From the NCBI RefSeq assembly GCF_017873175.1, contig NZ_JAGGJW010000013.1, forward strand, positions 124,001 through 188,000: 64,000 nucleotides of DNA. Reading direction: 5' to 3'. Numbering within the stretch: position 1 is the stretch's first letter; each line of letters starts with the position of its first letter. Made by a program: the position numbers and the translations under genes. Positions 51,341-61,100 of the stretch are shown one piece after another. The notes below the pieces were generated by a model. That model searched no databases, had not been told where the DNA came from, and saw nothing but the letters and a program-made list of their open reading frames with translations. This DNA comes from Neorhizobium petrolearium. GTDB taxonomy: Bacteria; Pseudomonadota; Alphaproteobacteria; Rhizobiales; Rhizobiaceae.

Positions 51341-52696
51341 GTGACTGTTCAGCCCAATTCCATCGAAGCCCGCGACAAGGCTTACCAGCTTCATTCCTAC
51401 ACCAATGCCCGGGTGCTGGAGCGTGACGGTTCACTGGTGATCGATCGCGGCGAGGGCGTCTATGTCTATGACAACAACGGCAACAAGTATATCGAGGCCA
51501 TGGCCGGGCTGTGGAGCGTTGCGGTCGGCTTTGGCGAGAACCGTCTCGTCGAAGCGGCCGCCAAGCAGATGGCGAAGCTTCCATACTACCACACCTTCAC
51601 GGCCCGCAGTCATGGTCCCTCCGTCGAACTGGCCGAGAAGCTGATACAGATGGCACCTGTGCCGATGTCCAAGGCCTATTTCACCAATTCAGGTTCCGAG
51701 GCCAATGACACTGCGATGAAGATGGTCTGGTATCGCTCGAATGCCTTGGGCAAACCGGAGAAGAAGAAAATCATCTCCCGTATCAAGGGCTATCATGGTG
51801 TGACGATCGCCAGTGCCAGCCTGACCGGCCTGCCGAACAACCATCGTTCCTTCGACCTGCCGCTACCGGGCATCTTCCATACGACCTGCCCGCACTATCG
51901 CGTCTTCAAGCAGGAAGGCGAGACCGAATCGGCCTTCGTAGAGCGTTGCGCGAAGGATCTCGAGGATCTGGTTCTGCGGGAAGGTCCGGAGACGGTTGCG
52001 GCCTTCATCGGCGAACCGGTCATGGGGGCCGGCGGCGTCATCGTGCCGCCCGCGGGCTATTGGGAAGCGATCCAGAAGGTACTGAAAAAATATGACATCC
52101 TCTTCATCGCCGACGAAGTGATCTGCGGCTTCGGTCGCACCGGCAAGATGTTCGCCACCGAGACTTTTTCGCTAGAACCGGACATCATCACCGTCTCCAA
52201 ACAGATTTCGTCGTCCTATCAGCCGATCTCAGCGCTGCTGATCAACGAGAAGGTTTACCAGCCACTTGCCGACGAATCGGCGAATATCGGCACATTCGGC
52301 CATGGGGTGACGGCGGCCGGCCATCCGGTTGCCGCGGCCGTGGCTCTGGAGAACATCGCGATCATCGAGGAGCGCGATCTTGTCGGCAACGTGCGGGCGT
52401 TGGCACCGAAATTCCAGAGCCGTCTGAGGGCAATGGAAAGCCATCCTCTGGCGATCGAGGCCCGCGGCACAGGTCTGATCGGTGCCTTGGAACTCAAGCC
52501 GCGCGACGGGTTCGCCGCCGGCGAGCTTGGCCCGAAGCTGCTTGCAGTCATGCTGGAAAAAGGGCTCATCTCGCGCGCCATCGGCGACTCGCTGGCGCTT
52601 TGCCCGCCGATGATAATTAATGAGAGCCAAGTGGATGCGGTCTTCGACCTATTCGAAGCCTCGCTCGACGCTTTCCAGAAGCAGCTCTCTGCCTGA
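51341..52696 (+). CDS. Class III aminotransferase (omega-transaminase type)
   Basis: A 451-residue PLP enzyme of the class III aspartate-aminotransferase-fold family. Start GTG at 51341 with CAGGAGG 5 bases upstream. Features: GLWSVAVGFGENRL, TNSGSEANDTAMKM, GYHGVTIAS, FIADEVICGFGRTG and the PLP lysine K287 in TVSKQISSSYQP. Such enzymes move amino groups from amines, beta-alanine or GABA-like compounds to pyruvate. The exact donor is unknown. It forms a single-gene unit. Confidence 0.88.
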   Translation: MTVQPNSIEARDKAYQLHSYTNARVLERDGSLVIDRGEGVYVYDNNGNKYIEAMAGLWSVAVGFGENRLVEAAAKQMAKLPYYHTFTARSHGPSVELAEKLIQMAPVPMSKAYFTNSGSEANDTAMKMVWYRSNALGKPEKKKIISRIKGYHGVTIASASLTGLPNNHRSFDLPLPGIFHTTCPHYRVFKQEGETESAFVERCAKDLEDLVLREGPETVAAFIGEPVMGAGGVIVPPAGYWEAIQKVLKKYDILFIADEVICGFGRTGKMFATETFSLEPDIITVSKQISSSYQPISALLINEKVYQPLADESANIGTFGHGVTAAGHPVAAAVALENIAIIEERDLVGNVRALAPKFQSRLRAMESHPLAIEARGTGLIGALELKPRDGFAAGELGPKLLAVMLEKGLISRAIGDSLALCPPMIINESQVDAVFDLFEASLDAFQKQLSA

Positions 52697-52773
52697 CAGT
52701 CTTTCGGAGCCGGACTTAAGGTCACTGTTCGGCTCCGATTGCGCAAAATGCGCGCGCGCCTATATTTCGCGTC

Positions 52774-54234
52774 ATGCTTGAGCTCGCTGAGGCCTATTGG
52801 CCGCATATCCTCTTCACCATTTCGGTCCTGGCGGGAACGGCAGCGGCGATTCATGCCGCCATGACGAAAGAGGAGGTGCGTTCTGCGGTCGGTTGGGTCG
52901 GCATCATCGTCCTTTCCCCGATTGTCGGGGCGCTACTTTACCTGATCGCCGGTATCAATCGCATCCGCCGTACCGTCATCAGCGATCGTCGCGCGCTGCT
53001 CCAGGGGGATATCCGCGCTCATTTTGCTTCCTATGACGCTACCGATGATCTGGTGACCGGCCAATTCGGTTACAGGTTCCGAGCAATGAAAACACTTGGC
53101 GATCGTGTGACGCATCATCGCCTGACGACCAGCAACACGATCCTGGCGCTCGATACCGGCGACGAAGCTTATGGCGCGATGCTGGAGGCGATCGGCCAGG
53201 CGCAACGCAGCATCATCCTCGAGACTTATATCTTCGACCGCGACCGGATCGGGCAGCGATTTGCCGACGCGCTGATCGCGGCGGTAAAACGCGGTGCCGA
53301 AGTGCGCATTTTGATCGACGCCGTTGGCGCCCGGTATTCGGTGCCGAGTGTGCTCGGCATGCTTCGAGATGGCGGTGTCACGGTCGATGTCTTTAACGGC
53401 AACGTCATTATGGGGCTGCGATTGCCCTATGCGAATCTCAGGACCCACCGGAAAATCCTGGTCATCGACGGCAGGGTGGCTTTCACCGGCGGAATGAATA
53501 TCCGCGAGGGCTTTTCGCGCGAATTCAGCCGCGACAAATGTTCCCTCGATACGCATTTCAAGATCACGGGGCCGGTCGTGGCCGATCTCTTCGCAATTGC
53601 CGCGGCTGATTGGCGATTTGCGACTGAGGAAATGCTGACCGGGGAACCCTGGGCGCTCGATCCGTCCGAAACGGAGCCAGGGAATCCGGTCTTCGTTCGG
53701 GCGGTTTCCTCCGGTCCCGACCGCAGCGTCGAGACGAATCACAAGATGCTGATGGGTGCTTTTTCCGTGGCGCGCTCCTCAATCCGGATCGTCTCGCCCT
53801 ATTTCCTGCCGGACCGCGAGCTGATCACCGCACTGATTACTGCAGCACGGCGCGGTGTGGCAGTCGATATCGTCGTGCCCACCGCCAATAATCTCGTTCT
53901 GGTCGACCGTGCGATGACGGCGCAGTTTGACCAGATGCTGAAAAACTATTGCCGCATATGGCGTGCTTCGGGGCCTTTCGACCATTCCAAGCTGATGGCG
54001 ATCGACGGATGTTGGGCCTATATCGGTTCCTCCAACCTCGATCCACGGTCGCTGCGGCTCAATTTCGAGGTGGATCTTGAAGTTTTCGACCGTCCTTTTG
54101 CCGAAGCGCTGGAACGAAGGATCGATCTGGCGATTTCTTCGGCGACCGAAGTGACGCTTGATGGATTGCAGTCCAGGTCCTTCCTTGTGCGGCTCATCGA
54201 GCGGGTGCTTTGGCTGGGTTCGCCTTATCTCTAG
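52774..54234 (+). CDS. cls: Cardiolipin synthase (phospholipase D family)
   Basis: A 486-residue membrane enzyme with two N-terminal helices (about 8-28 and 36-60) and two HKD motifs: H225-x-K227...D232 in THRKILVID and H404-x-K406...D411 in DHSKLMAID, followed by GSSNLDPRSLRLNFEVD. It condenses two phosphatidylglycerols into cardiolipin. The EEP-family gene follows at once, an arrangement also known from other rhizobia. Confidence 0.9.
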   Translation: MLELAEAYWPHILFTISVLAGTAAAIHAAMTKEEVRSAVGWVGIIVLSPIVGALLYLIAGINRIRRTVISDRRALLQGDIRAHFASYDATDDLVTGQFGYRFRAMKTLGDRVTHHRLTTSNTILALDTGDEAYGAMLEAIGQAQRSIILETYIFDRDRIGQRFADALIAAVKRGAEVRILIDAVGARYSVPSVLGMLRDGGVTVDVFNGNVIMGLRLPYANLRTHRKILVIDGRVAFTGGMNIREGFSREFSRDKCSLDTHFKITGPVVADLFAIAAADWRFATEEMLTGEPWALDPSETEPGNPVFVRAVSSGPDRSVETNHKMLMGAFSVARSSIRIVSPYFLPDRELITALITAARRGVAVDIVVPTANNLVLVDRAMTAQFDQMLKNYCRIWRASGPFDHSKLMAIDGCWAYIGSSNLDPRSLRLNFEVDLEVFDRPFAEALERRIDLAISSATEVTLDGLQSRSFLVRLIERVLWLGSPYL

Positions 54235-54286
54235 TGATGATGGGAAAAGCTGGATCGGCAAGCGGATTATCGTATAGTTTGTGTGT

Positions 54287-55138
54287 ATGCGAATAGCCTT
54301 TCAGATCATGCGGGAAAAACGCCCAAATCTCTCAGCAAGCATTCTGGCATCCATCCGAGCTCACAAGAATCGGGGCGTGGGGGGGCATGAGCCCCATGAT
54401 CGCAGCAAGGGCATGCTGATCGCCTCCTACAATGTCCATAAATGTGTTGGCGTCGACGGCAAGTTCGATCCTGCTCGAACCAGCCATGTGATCCGCGAAA
54501 TCGGAGCCGATGTGCTCGCCCTCCAGGAAGCCGATACCCGGTTCGGCGAACGGCGGGGGTTGTTGGATCTTGCGTGGATGGAGCGGGAGACCGGGCTTTT
54601 CCCGGTCCCTGTCAACGGAGTCACCAAGGCTCATGGCTGGCATGGCAACGCGGTCTTCCTTCGCGAGGGCCTGGTCCGCGACGTGCACCAGGTGAAGTTG
54701 CCCGGGCTTGAGCCGCGTGGTGCGCTTATCACGGAACTCGAACTCAAGGACGGCAGCATGTTCCGTATCATTGCGGCGCATCTCGGCCTGCTCAACCGCT
54801 CGCGGCATCAGCAGGCGCGCGTCATTCTCGATTTCCTGAGTTCGCGCGAAGAGCAGCCGACCGTATTGATGGGCGATCTTAACGAATGGCGGCTGGGCGA
54901 CCGGTCCTCGCTCAACACGCTTGCCTCCGTCTTCGGCTTGCCTGCCGCCGTACCGAGCTTTCCCTCTCGCTTGCCGGTTCTGGCGCTCGACCGGATCATG
55001 GCGAACCGCCCGGGGCTCATCGACGCCGTGAAGACCCATGATACGCCACTTGCACGGCTCGCCTCCGACCACCTGCCAATCAAGGCCGTGCTGAAGCTCG
55101 GCAAGCTGCCATTTGCCGAGGAGATAGAAACCGGCTGA
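54287..55138 (+). CDS. Endonuclease/exonuclease/phosphatase (EEP) family protein
   Basis: A 283-residue protein whose EEP domain starts near residue 43 (MLIASYNVHKCVGVDG). The metal-binding N and E are in ASYNVH and LALQEAD. MGDLNEWR and ASDHLPIKAVL supply the catalytic Asp-Asn and Asp-His. The exact start is uncertain (GTG 54281, ATG 54287 or ATG 54308), because the first 40 residues are not conserved. It is coupled to the cardiolipin synthase gene and may act on phospholipid headgroups, though nucleic acid cannot be excluded. Confidence 0.8.
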   Translation: MRIAFQIMREKRPNLSASILASIRAHKNRGVGGHEPHDRSKGMLIASYNVHKCVGVDGKFDPARTSHVIREIGADVLALQEADTRFGERRGLLDLAWMERETGLFPVPVNGVTKAHGWHGNAVFLREGLVRDVHQVKLPGLEPRGALITELELKDGSMFRIIAAHLGLLNRSRHQQARVILDFLSSREEQPTVLMGDLNEWRLGDRSSLNTLASVFGLPAAVPSFPSRLPVLALDRIMANRPGLIDAVKTHDTPLARLASDHLPIKAVLKLGKLPFAEEIETG

Positions 55139-55225
55139 TGCTGTTGCTTCAATCTTTACGGCGGCCAAAGGCATCGATAGGGTTGCCAGCCGGTCTACCC
55201 TCTCTCCCCTCGACTGGATTTCCGC

Positions 55226-56200
55226 ATGACTGATATCGCCATGATCGAAGCCGCCCGTGTCCGCCTCGATGGTCACGTGCGCCGAACACCGCTGCTTTCT
55301 TCTCCATTCCTGGACGAGATCGCCGGACGGCGCGTCTTTGTAAAGCCGGAATGCCTGCAGCATACGGGCTCTTTCAAATTTCGGGGTGCCTGGTCCGCGA
55401 TTTCGGCGCTACCGACAGAGGTGCGCGCCAAAGGGGTGATTGCCTTTTCCTCCGGCAACCATGCACAGGGTGTCGCGCTAGCAGCCAGAATGCACGGTAT
55501 TCCGAGCGTCATTGTCATGCCGTCCGACGCTCCCCGCATCAAGATCGAGAACACTCGCGCCTATGGCGCCGAGGTTGTGCTTTACGACCGAGCCAACGAG
55601 GATCGCGATGCAATCGGTGAGAGGCTATCGCGGGAGCGCGGTCTGACGCTGATCAAGCCTTTCGATGAGCCGCTGGTTATTGCCGGTCAGGGAACGACCG
55701 GTCTTGAAATTGCAGAGCAGGCCAAGGAAGAGGGGATCGGGAAGGCGGATGTTCTCGTGCCGACAGGTGGCGGCGGGTTCATTTCCGGCGTTGCGCTGGC
55801 ACTCGAAGCCAAGGCACCGCAGTTCCGTGTCCATCCTTGCGAACCGCAGGACTTCGACGATGTGACGCGCTCTCTTGCATCCGGAAAGATCGAGCGGAAT
55901 GCGGCGCAATCCGGTTCACTCTGCGATGCAATCATTACGCCTCAGCCGGGCGCCATCACATTTCCGATCATGTCGCGGCTCTGCGGCCCAGGTCTCGTCG
56001 TTACCGAGGACGAGGCGCTTCATGCGGTGGCGCTTGCCTTCAGCCGCCTGAAGATCGTGGTCGAGCCGGGTGGTGCCGTGGCGTTGGCGGCTGCTCTTTT
56101 TCATGGTGAGACACTGGGCGACACGGTGATTGCTGTGTGCTCCGGCGGCAATATCGACGTCGACGTCTTCCGCCTGGCGCTCGACAAGTTTCCTACCTAA
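55226..56200 (+). CDS. Threonine/serine dehydratase-like PLP enzyme
   Basis: A 324-residue fold-type II PLP enzyme. The PLP Lys is K51 in GSFKFRGAW, the phosphate loop is VPTGGGGFISG, and SSGNHAQGVALAA is the Asn loop. It has no C-terminal ACT domain, so it is a short catabolic-type or hydroxyaspartate dehydratase or racemase relative. Start ATG at 55226. It stands alone between the EEP gene and the small membrane protein. Confidence 0.85.
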   Translation: MTDIAMIEAARVRLDGHVRRTPLLSSPFLDEIAGRRVFVKPECLQHTGSFKFRGAWSAISALPTEVRAKGVIAFSSGNHAQGVALAARMHGIPSVIVMPSDAPRIKIENTRAYGAEVVLYDRANEDRDAIGERLSRERGLTLIKPFDEPLVIAGQGTTGLEIAEQAKEEGIGKADVLVPTGGGGFISGVALALEAKAPQFRVHPCEPQDFDDVTRSLASGKIERNAAQSGSLCDAIITPQPGAITFPIMSRLCGPGLVVTEDEALHAVALAFSRLKIVVEPGGAVALAAALFHGETLGDTVIAVCSGGNIDVDVFRLALDKFPT

Positions 56201-56375
56201 TTGCCGGTCGGCATGGCCGGGGTATAATAAACTGTTAACTCGTCAAAGCCGCCGTTAAGAAAAAAGGATTTTCTACGGCAAGCGGATCGGATGGAACATT
56301 ATCTCTATCGAGTTAATCGTGATAAGTTAACATAAGGCTGCTCTGAAAGGGCAAACCAGAACCCGGGAGATATCC

Positions 56376-56519
56376 ATGCAGCAAGCTCAGCATCAGACAC
56401 GGTCTTTCCCAGTTCGCAACGCTGCCTTCACAAGCAAATGGCAGTGGGCCACCAATACGGCTCTGGTGATCGCAGCCTTCATCTTCGTCGGGGCAGTGAC
56501 GCTCGGCCTGTTCCCCTAA
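56376..56519 (+). CDS. Small single-span membrane protein, unknown function
   Basis: A 47-residue protein with a polar N-terminus (MQQAQHQTRSFPVRNAAF) and one hydrophobic segment near residues 26-46 (TALVIAAFIFVGAVTLGLF). CGGGAGATATCC gives a good ribosome site, and a hairpin follows the stop. These features and a Rhizobiaceae-like small membrane protein layout support a real gene. Nothing points to a function. Confidence 0.6.
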   Translation: MQQAQHQTRSFPVRNAAFTSKWQWATNTALVIAAFIFVGAVTLGLFP

Positions 56520-56551
56520 GCTTCCGATCCTTTCAAGGATCACGCCATACG

Positions 56552-56578
56552 CCTCCCGTGCTCTACCGGCTCGGGAGG
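56552..56578 (+). terminator. Hairpin terminator after the small membrane protein
   Basis: CCTCCCG (56552-56558) and CGGGAGG (56572-56578) form a 7-bp stem, 33 bases past the stop, followed by TGTTGC. It also lies 15 bases before the stop of the convergent minus-strand hydrolase, so it may serve both directions. Confidence 0.5.
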
Positions 56579-56593
56579 TGTTGCATTCCTAGG

Positions 56594-57757
56594 CTATTTC
56601 ATCGGCAGATAGGCTTCGGCAAGTTCCACCCAGAAGCTCGTGCCGATCGGTAGCGCGTCATCGTTGAAATCGAATCGCGGATGATGCAGTGGCGGGTCGT
56701 TGTCACTGCGCTTGGTGCCGAGGAGAAAATAGGTCCCTGGTCGCTCTGCCAACATATAGGCAAAATCCTCGCTGCCCATCGATGGACGCGGCAAATCGAC
56801 GACCTTTTCCTCGCCGAAGACCCGCTTGGCCAGATTGCGAACGAAAGCCGTTTCCGTCTGGTGGTTGATCGTCGCCTCATAGCCGCGTTTATAGTCTATC
56901 GTCACAGTCATGCCGTAACTTGCCGCCTGACCTTCGGCGATCATGCGAATGCGATTTTCCAGTTCATTGCGGACGATCGGATCGAAGGAGCGGATCGTCA
57001 GAACCATCTCCGCCCGCTCTGGAATCACGTTGCTGGCCGTGCCGGCATGAAAGGCTCCGACGGTAACAACCGTCGGATCGAGCGGATGAACGTTTCGCGA
57101 GGCGATTGTCTGCAGCGCCATGATGATGCTCGCGCCGCAGACGATCGGATCGGCGGTGTCCTGCGGCTCGGCGCCATGGCCGCCGCGGCCGTTGACGACG
57201 ATGCGGCATTCGTCAACCGCCGCCATCATGGCGCCGTCCTTCACGCCGATCTGCCCGAAAGCCAGGCTCGGATCGTTATGCAGGCCGAAGACGGCATCAC
57301 AAGGAAAGCGCTCGAAAAGGCCGTCGTCGATCATCAGCTTTGCCCCGCCGAAATTTTCCTCGGCTGGTTGGAAGATCAGGTGAATCGTGCCGTCGAAATT
57401 CTTCCGCTCCGCGAGGATCCTGGCGGCTCCCAGTAGCATGGCGGTGTGGCCGTCATGACCGCAGGCATGCATCAATCCCTTGTTCCTGCTGGCATACTCA
57501 ACGCCGGTCTCCTCCTCGATTGGCAGCGCGTCGATATCGGCACGGATGGCGACGGCGCGATTGCTGACGCCATTCCTGAGTGTCGCGACGAGCCCGGTCT
57601 GGCCGAGGCCTCGGGTGACTTCGTAACCGAGTTCGACAAGCTGCTTGGCGATGAAATCAGCCGTGTTGAACTCCGAAAGTCCGAGCTCGGGATATTGATG
57701 AAGGTAGCGGCGGGTCGCTATCAGTTCGGCCATGTAATTGGAAAACTGGATCGTCAT
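56594..57757 (-). CDS. M20 family amidohydrolase (N-acyl-amino acid / hippurate hydrolase-like)
   Basis: A 387-residue M20D metallopeptidase. Motifs: RRYLHQYPELGLSE at the N-terminus, GLMHACGHDGHTAMLLG (with the zinc-binding Cys and His), FQPAEENFGGAKLM, and the dimerisation domain with GRGGHGAEPQ. The C-terminal PSMGSEDFAYML carries the last metal region. HipO and AmaA-type enzymes of this family remove acyl groups from amino acids. It is distinct from the AbgB-like gene at 49774. Transcribed alone towards the small membrane protein. Confidence 0.86.
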   Translation of the reverse strand: MTIQFSNYMAELIATRRYLHQYPELGLSEFNTADFIAKQLVELGYEVTRGLGQTGLVATLRNGVSNRAVAIRADIDALPIEEETGVEYASRNKGLMHACGHDGHTAMLLGAARILAERKNFDGTIHLIFQPAEENFGGAKLMIDDGLFERFPCDAVFGLHNDPSLAFGQIGVKDGAMMAAVDECRIVVNGRGGHGAEPQDTADPIVCGASIIMALQTIASRNVHPLDPTVVTVGAFHAGTASNVIPERAEMVLTIRSFDPIVRNELENRIRMIAEGQAASYGMTVTIDYKRGYEATINHQTETAFVRNLAKRVFGEEKVVDLPRPSMGSEDFAYMLAERPGTYFLLGTKRSDNDPPLHHPRFDFNDDALPIGTSFWVELAEAYLPMK

Positions 57758-58195
57758 TTCTCAAAGTACCGGAATTTCGATTGGATTGTTTGCGGGCGAA
57801 CCGAGGCCATATCCTTCCGCTCGACATATGAATAGCAGCGTGACGCGCCGGAGGTAACCTGCCGGCGATCAAATTTCACGCCATTCAAGGGCATCTAGAA
57901 GGAGAAATGCGTACATTGCATCTGTGGGGAAATTCCGAGCATTATCAATAGCCCGCTTCTGTTCAGCCTCTATTCAGGCTGCCCCGGCTAGAGGCGGAAG
58001 ATGTGTCGATCCGCGAAAAGCGGGCGATAGATTTCGGTCAATCATTTGCAATATCGAGGCTGCCCTCTATTTCCCTTCTTCGCGGATTTGCGTCAGATAG
58101 TCACCATAATCAAAATGATAACTGGCGCTTCTGACGCAGGCCGAGTAAGGCGAGGCCGACAAACCCCCAAGAGTTTTCACCCAGAAGCCGTATCC
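57758..58195. other. Divergent promoter region upstream of chvB
   Basis: About 440 bases between the M20 hydrolase and the beta-glucan synthase. No coding signal, clear ribosome site for another gene, repeat or RNA gene was recognised. It must hold promoters for both genes. The ribosome site before the chvB ATG is weak (CAGAAGCC). Confidence 0.4.
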
Positions 58196-61100
58196 ATGTC
58201 CCTTCACAATACGTCTCCAGTTTCCTCACGCGAAACCGAAGCCAGGCAGATAGACCACAACGATTCCATCCGCTCGATTTACTTCAACATCGACGGTTTG
58301 AGGGAATGTGGCGAGAAACTCGGGCGGGAGGGCGCATCCGGCCTGCCCGGCTTCGCGGGATTCGATTTCTTTCAACGTCTCAAGGAGAATGAGAAGGAGA
58401 TATTCCGGGTCTATCGGGCGACCGCTGTCGATGTGGATGCCGGCGCGACAATTACGCCGGCTGCGGAATGGCTGCTCGACAACTACTACATCGTTGAGGA
58501 AGCGATTCAGGAAGTCCGCCGCGATTTTCCGCGCAAATTCTACCGCCAGCTTCCGACGATGAGGGTTGCCGGCGAGGAAATGCCGCGTGTTCTGGCGCTT
58601 GCCTGGCTGTATGTCGCCCACACGCACAGCAGCTTGTCCCACGACGGGCTCGGGGCGATGGTCGAAGGCTTCCAGCTCAACGAGCCGCTTCAGATCGGCG
58701 AGCTGTGGGCGTTGCCCTCTTTCACACGTTTTGTCCTGATCGAGAACCTTCGCCGCATCGCTACGCGCGTCGACCGCTCTCGCAACATGCGCCGTCGCGC
58801 GAATGAAGTTGCCGACGAGATTATCCGTCTCAACGACGAGACCGCGAGTGCGGGGTTGCTCAAGGGCGTTGAAGATCTGACAAACGACAACACCTTCACC
58901 ACTCAGTTTCTCTATCGCTTGCGCAATGCATCTCAGACGTCCGGCTTCGCGATCGCCTGGCTGGAACAGCGACTGGAGCAGGCCGGCACTGATACCGAAG
59001 AAGTGATGCTCGCCGAGCAGAATCGCCTTTCGTCCGGCAACGTGACGATGGGTAACATCATCAAGAGCTTGCGCGAGATCGACGATACGGAATGGAGCGT
59101 ATGGTTCGAGGAAGTCTCGCAGATCGACAGGATCTTCCGCGAGCGCACAGACTATCAAGCTCTCGATTTCGGATCGCGCAACGCTTATCGAAACCGCATC
59201 GAACAGGTCGCCCGCCGCTCTCGTAGAAGCGAAGCGGAAGTGGCGGAAGTGGCGATCCGTTTGGCTGAAGAGGCGGCTGCCCAGGAAAATGCCGATCCGC
59301 GCGAAACTAATATCGGCGCTTTCGTCGTGGGCCGTCGGCTGAAGGAACTGGAAGCGGCGGTCGGTTACAAACCGCTCTTGGTCCAGCAGATCGTGCGTCT
59401 CGTCCGTCGCCTCAACTGGTTCGCCATCGCCGGGCCTGTCATTTTCCTGACGGTATTGGCAATGGCGATCGCCGGCTGGTTCCTCGTGCAGGCGGACATG
59501 CCGCTGCCGGTCGTTTTCTTCTTCTTGCTGATGTTTGCGTTGCCGGCTTCCGAAGGTGTGACAGGCCTCTTCAATACACTCGTCACTTACGTGGTACGGC
59601 CGGCGCGGCTTGTTGGTTACGAATTCAAGGAAGGCATTCCGGAAGAGGCGAAGACGCTTGTCGTGGTGCCCTGCCTGATTTCGGACCGCGATACGGTCGA
59701 CGAACTCGTTCGTAACCTTGAAGTCCACTATCTCGCCAATCCGCACGGCGAGATCTATTTCGCGCTCTTGAGCGATTGGCGTGACGGCAAGTTTGAGGAA
59801 ACGGACGCTGACCTGGAAATTCTCGATTATGCCAAGCGCGAGGTCGCTGCGCTTGCCGCCAAATATGCCCGTGACGGTAAAACACGTTTCTACCTCTTGC
59901 ACCGTCGCCGCCTTTTCAACCCAAACGAGGGCGCCTGGATGGGGTGGGAGCGCAAGCGCGGCAAGCTGCACGAACTGAACCTTCTGCTCCGCGGCGATCG
60001 CGATACCACCTATCTTCCTGGCGCCAACATCGTGCCGGAAGGCATCCAGTATGTCATGACGCTCGATGCCGACACGCGCCTGATGCGCGACGCGGTGACG
60101 AAACTCGTCGGCAAGATGCATCATCCAATCAACCGACCAGTGCTCGATCCGAAGTCGAACCGGGTGATCCACGGCTATGGTCTCATGCAGCCACGCGTGA
60201 CGCCTTCGCTAACGACCGGCAAGGAAGCCTCGGTCTTCCAGCGTGTCTTTTCGGTTGGACGCGGTCTCGATCCTTATGTCTTCACCGTCTCCGATGTCTA
60301 CCAGGACCTCACCGGCGAGGGTAGCTTCACCGGCAAGGGCCTGTACCATGTCGATGCTTTCGAGGCTTCGCTCAAGGGACGGATCGACGAGAACTCGGTG
60401 CTTTCGCACGACCTCCTCGAAGGTTCCTTTGCACGTTGCGCGCTGGTGACTGACGTGGAACTGGTCGAGGACTTCCCGATCCGTTACGAGGTCGAAGTCT
60501 CCCGCCAGCATCGCTGGGCCCGTGGCGATTGGCAGCTTCTACCGTATATTCTTGATCCGAAGCGCGGCGTCACGGCGCTTGGCCGCTGGAAGATGATCGA
60601 TAACCTGCGCCGCTCGCTCACGCCGATTGCCTGGTTCTTCGCTTCCGTACTTGGTTGGTATTTCATGGATCCGCTTGGCGCGCTGATCTGGCAGATCCTG
60701 CTGATCTTCTCGCTGTTCGTGGCTCCGACCTTGTCACTGGTTACCGGTCTTCTGCCGCATTCCACGGACATCGTCCCCCGAGCGCATTTCTACTCCGTCT
60801 GGTCAGATATCCGCTCCGCCAATGCGCAGGTTGCGCTTCGCGTCGTCTTCATTGCGGATGCCGCCTGCATCATGACGGATGCGATCACCCGCTCTCTCTA
60901 TCGCCTGTTCTTCAGCCGCAAGCTGATGCTGGAATGGCGCACCGCTGCTTCAATCCAGTCGAGTGCCCAAGGCAGCCCGCAGGAATACTACAAAGCGATG
61001 TGGCATGCTCCGGCGATTGCGGTCCTCAGCATCATCCTCTCGGCAATTCCTGGCGACAATGCTTTCCTCGTCGGCATCCCGTTTGCCGTACTCTGGATCT

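Noticed and set aside
58226..60172. 648-codon open frame on the minus strand
   Set aside because: It is antisense to the chvB/ndvB frame, which shows clear GT84 motifs and membrane segments. The minus-strand translation has no recognisable domain and is a codon-bias shadow of the GC-rich gene.
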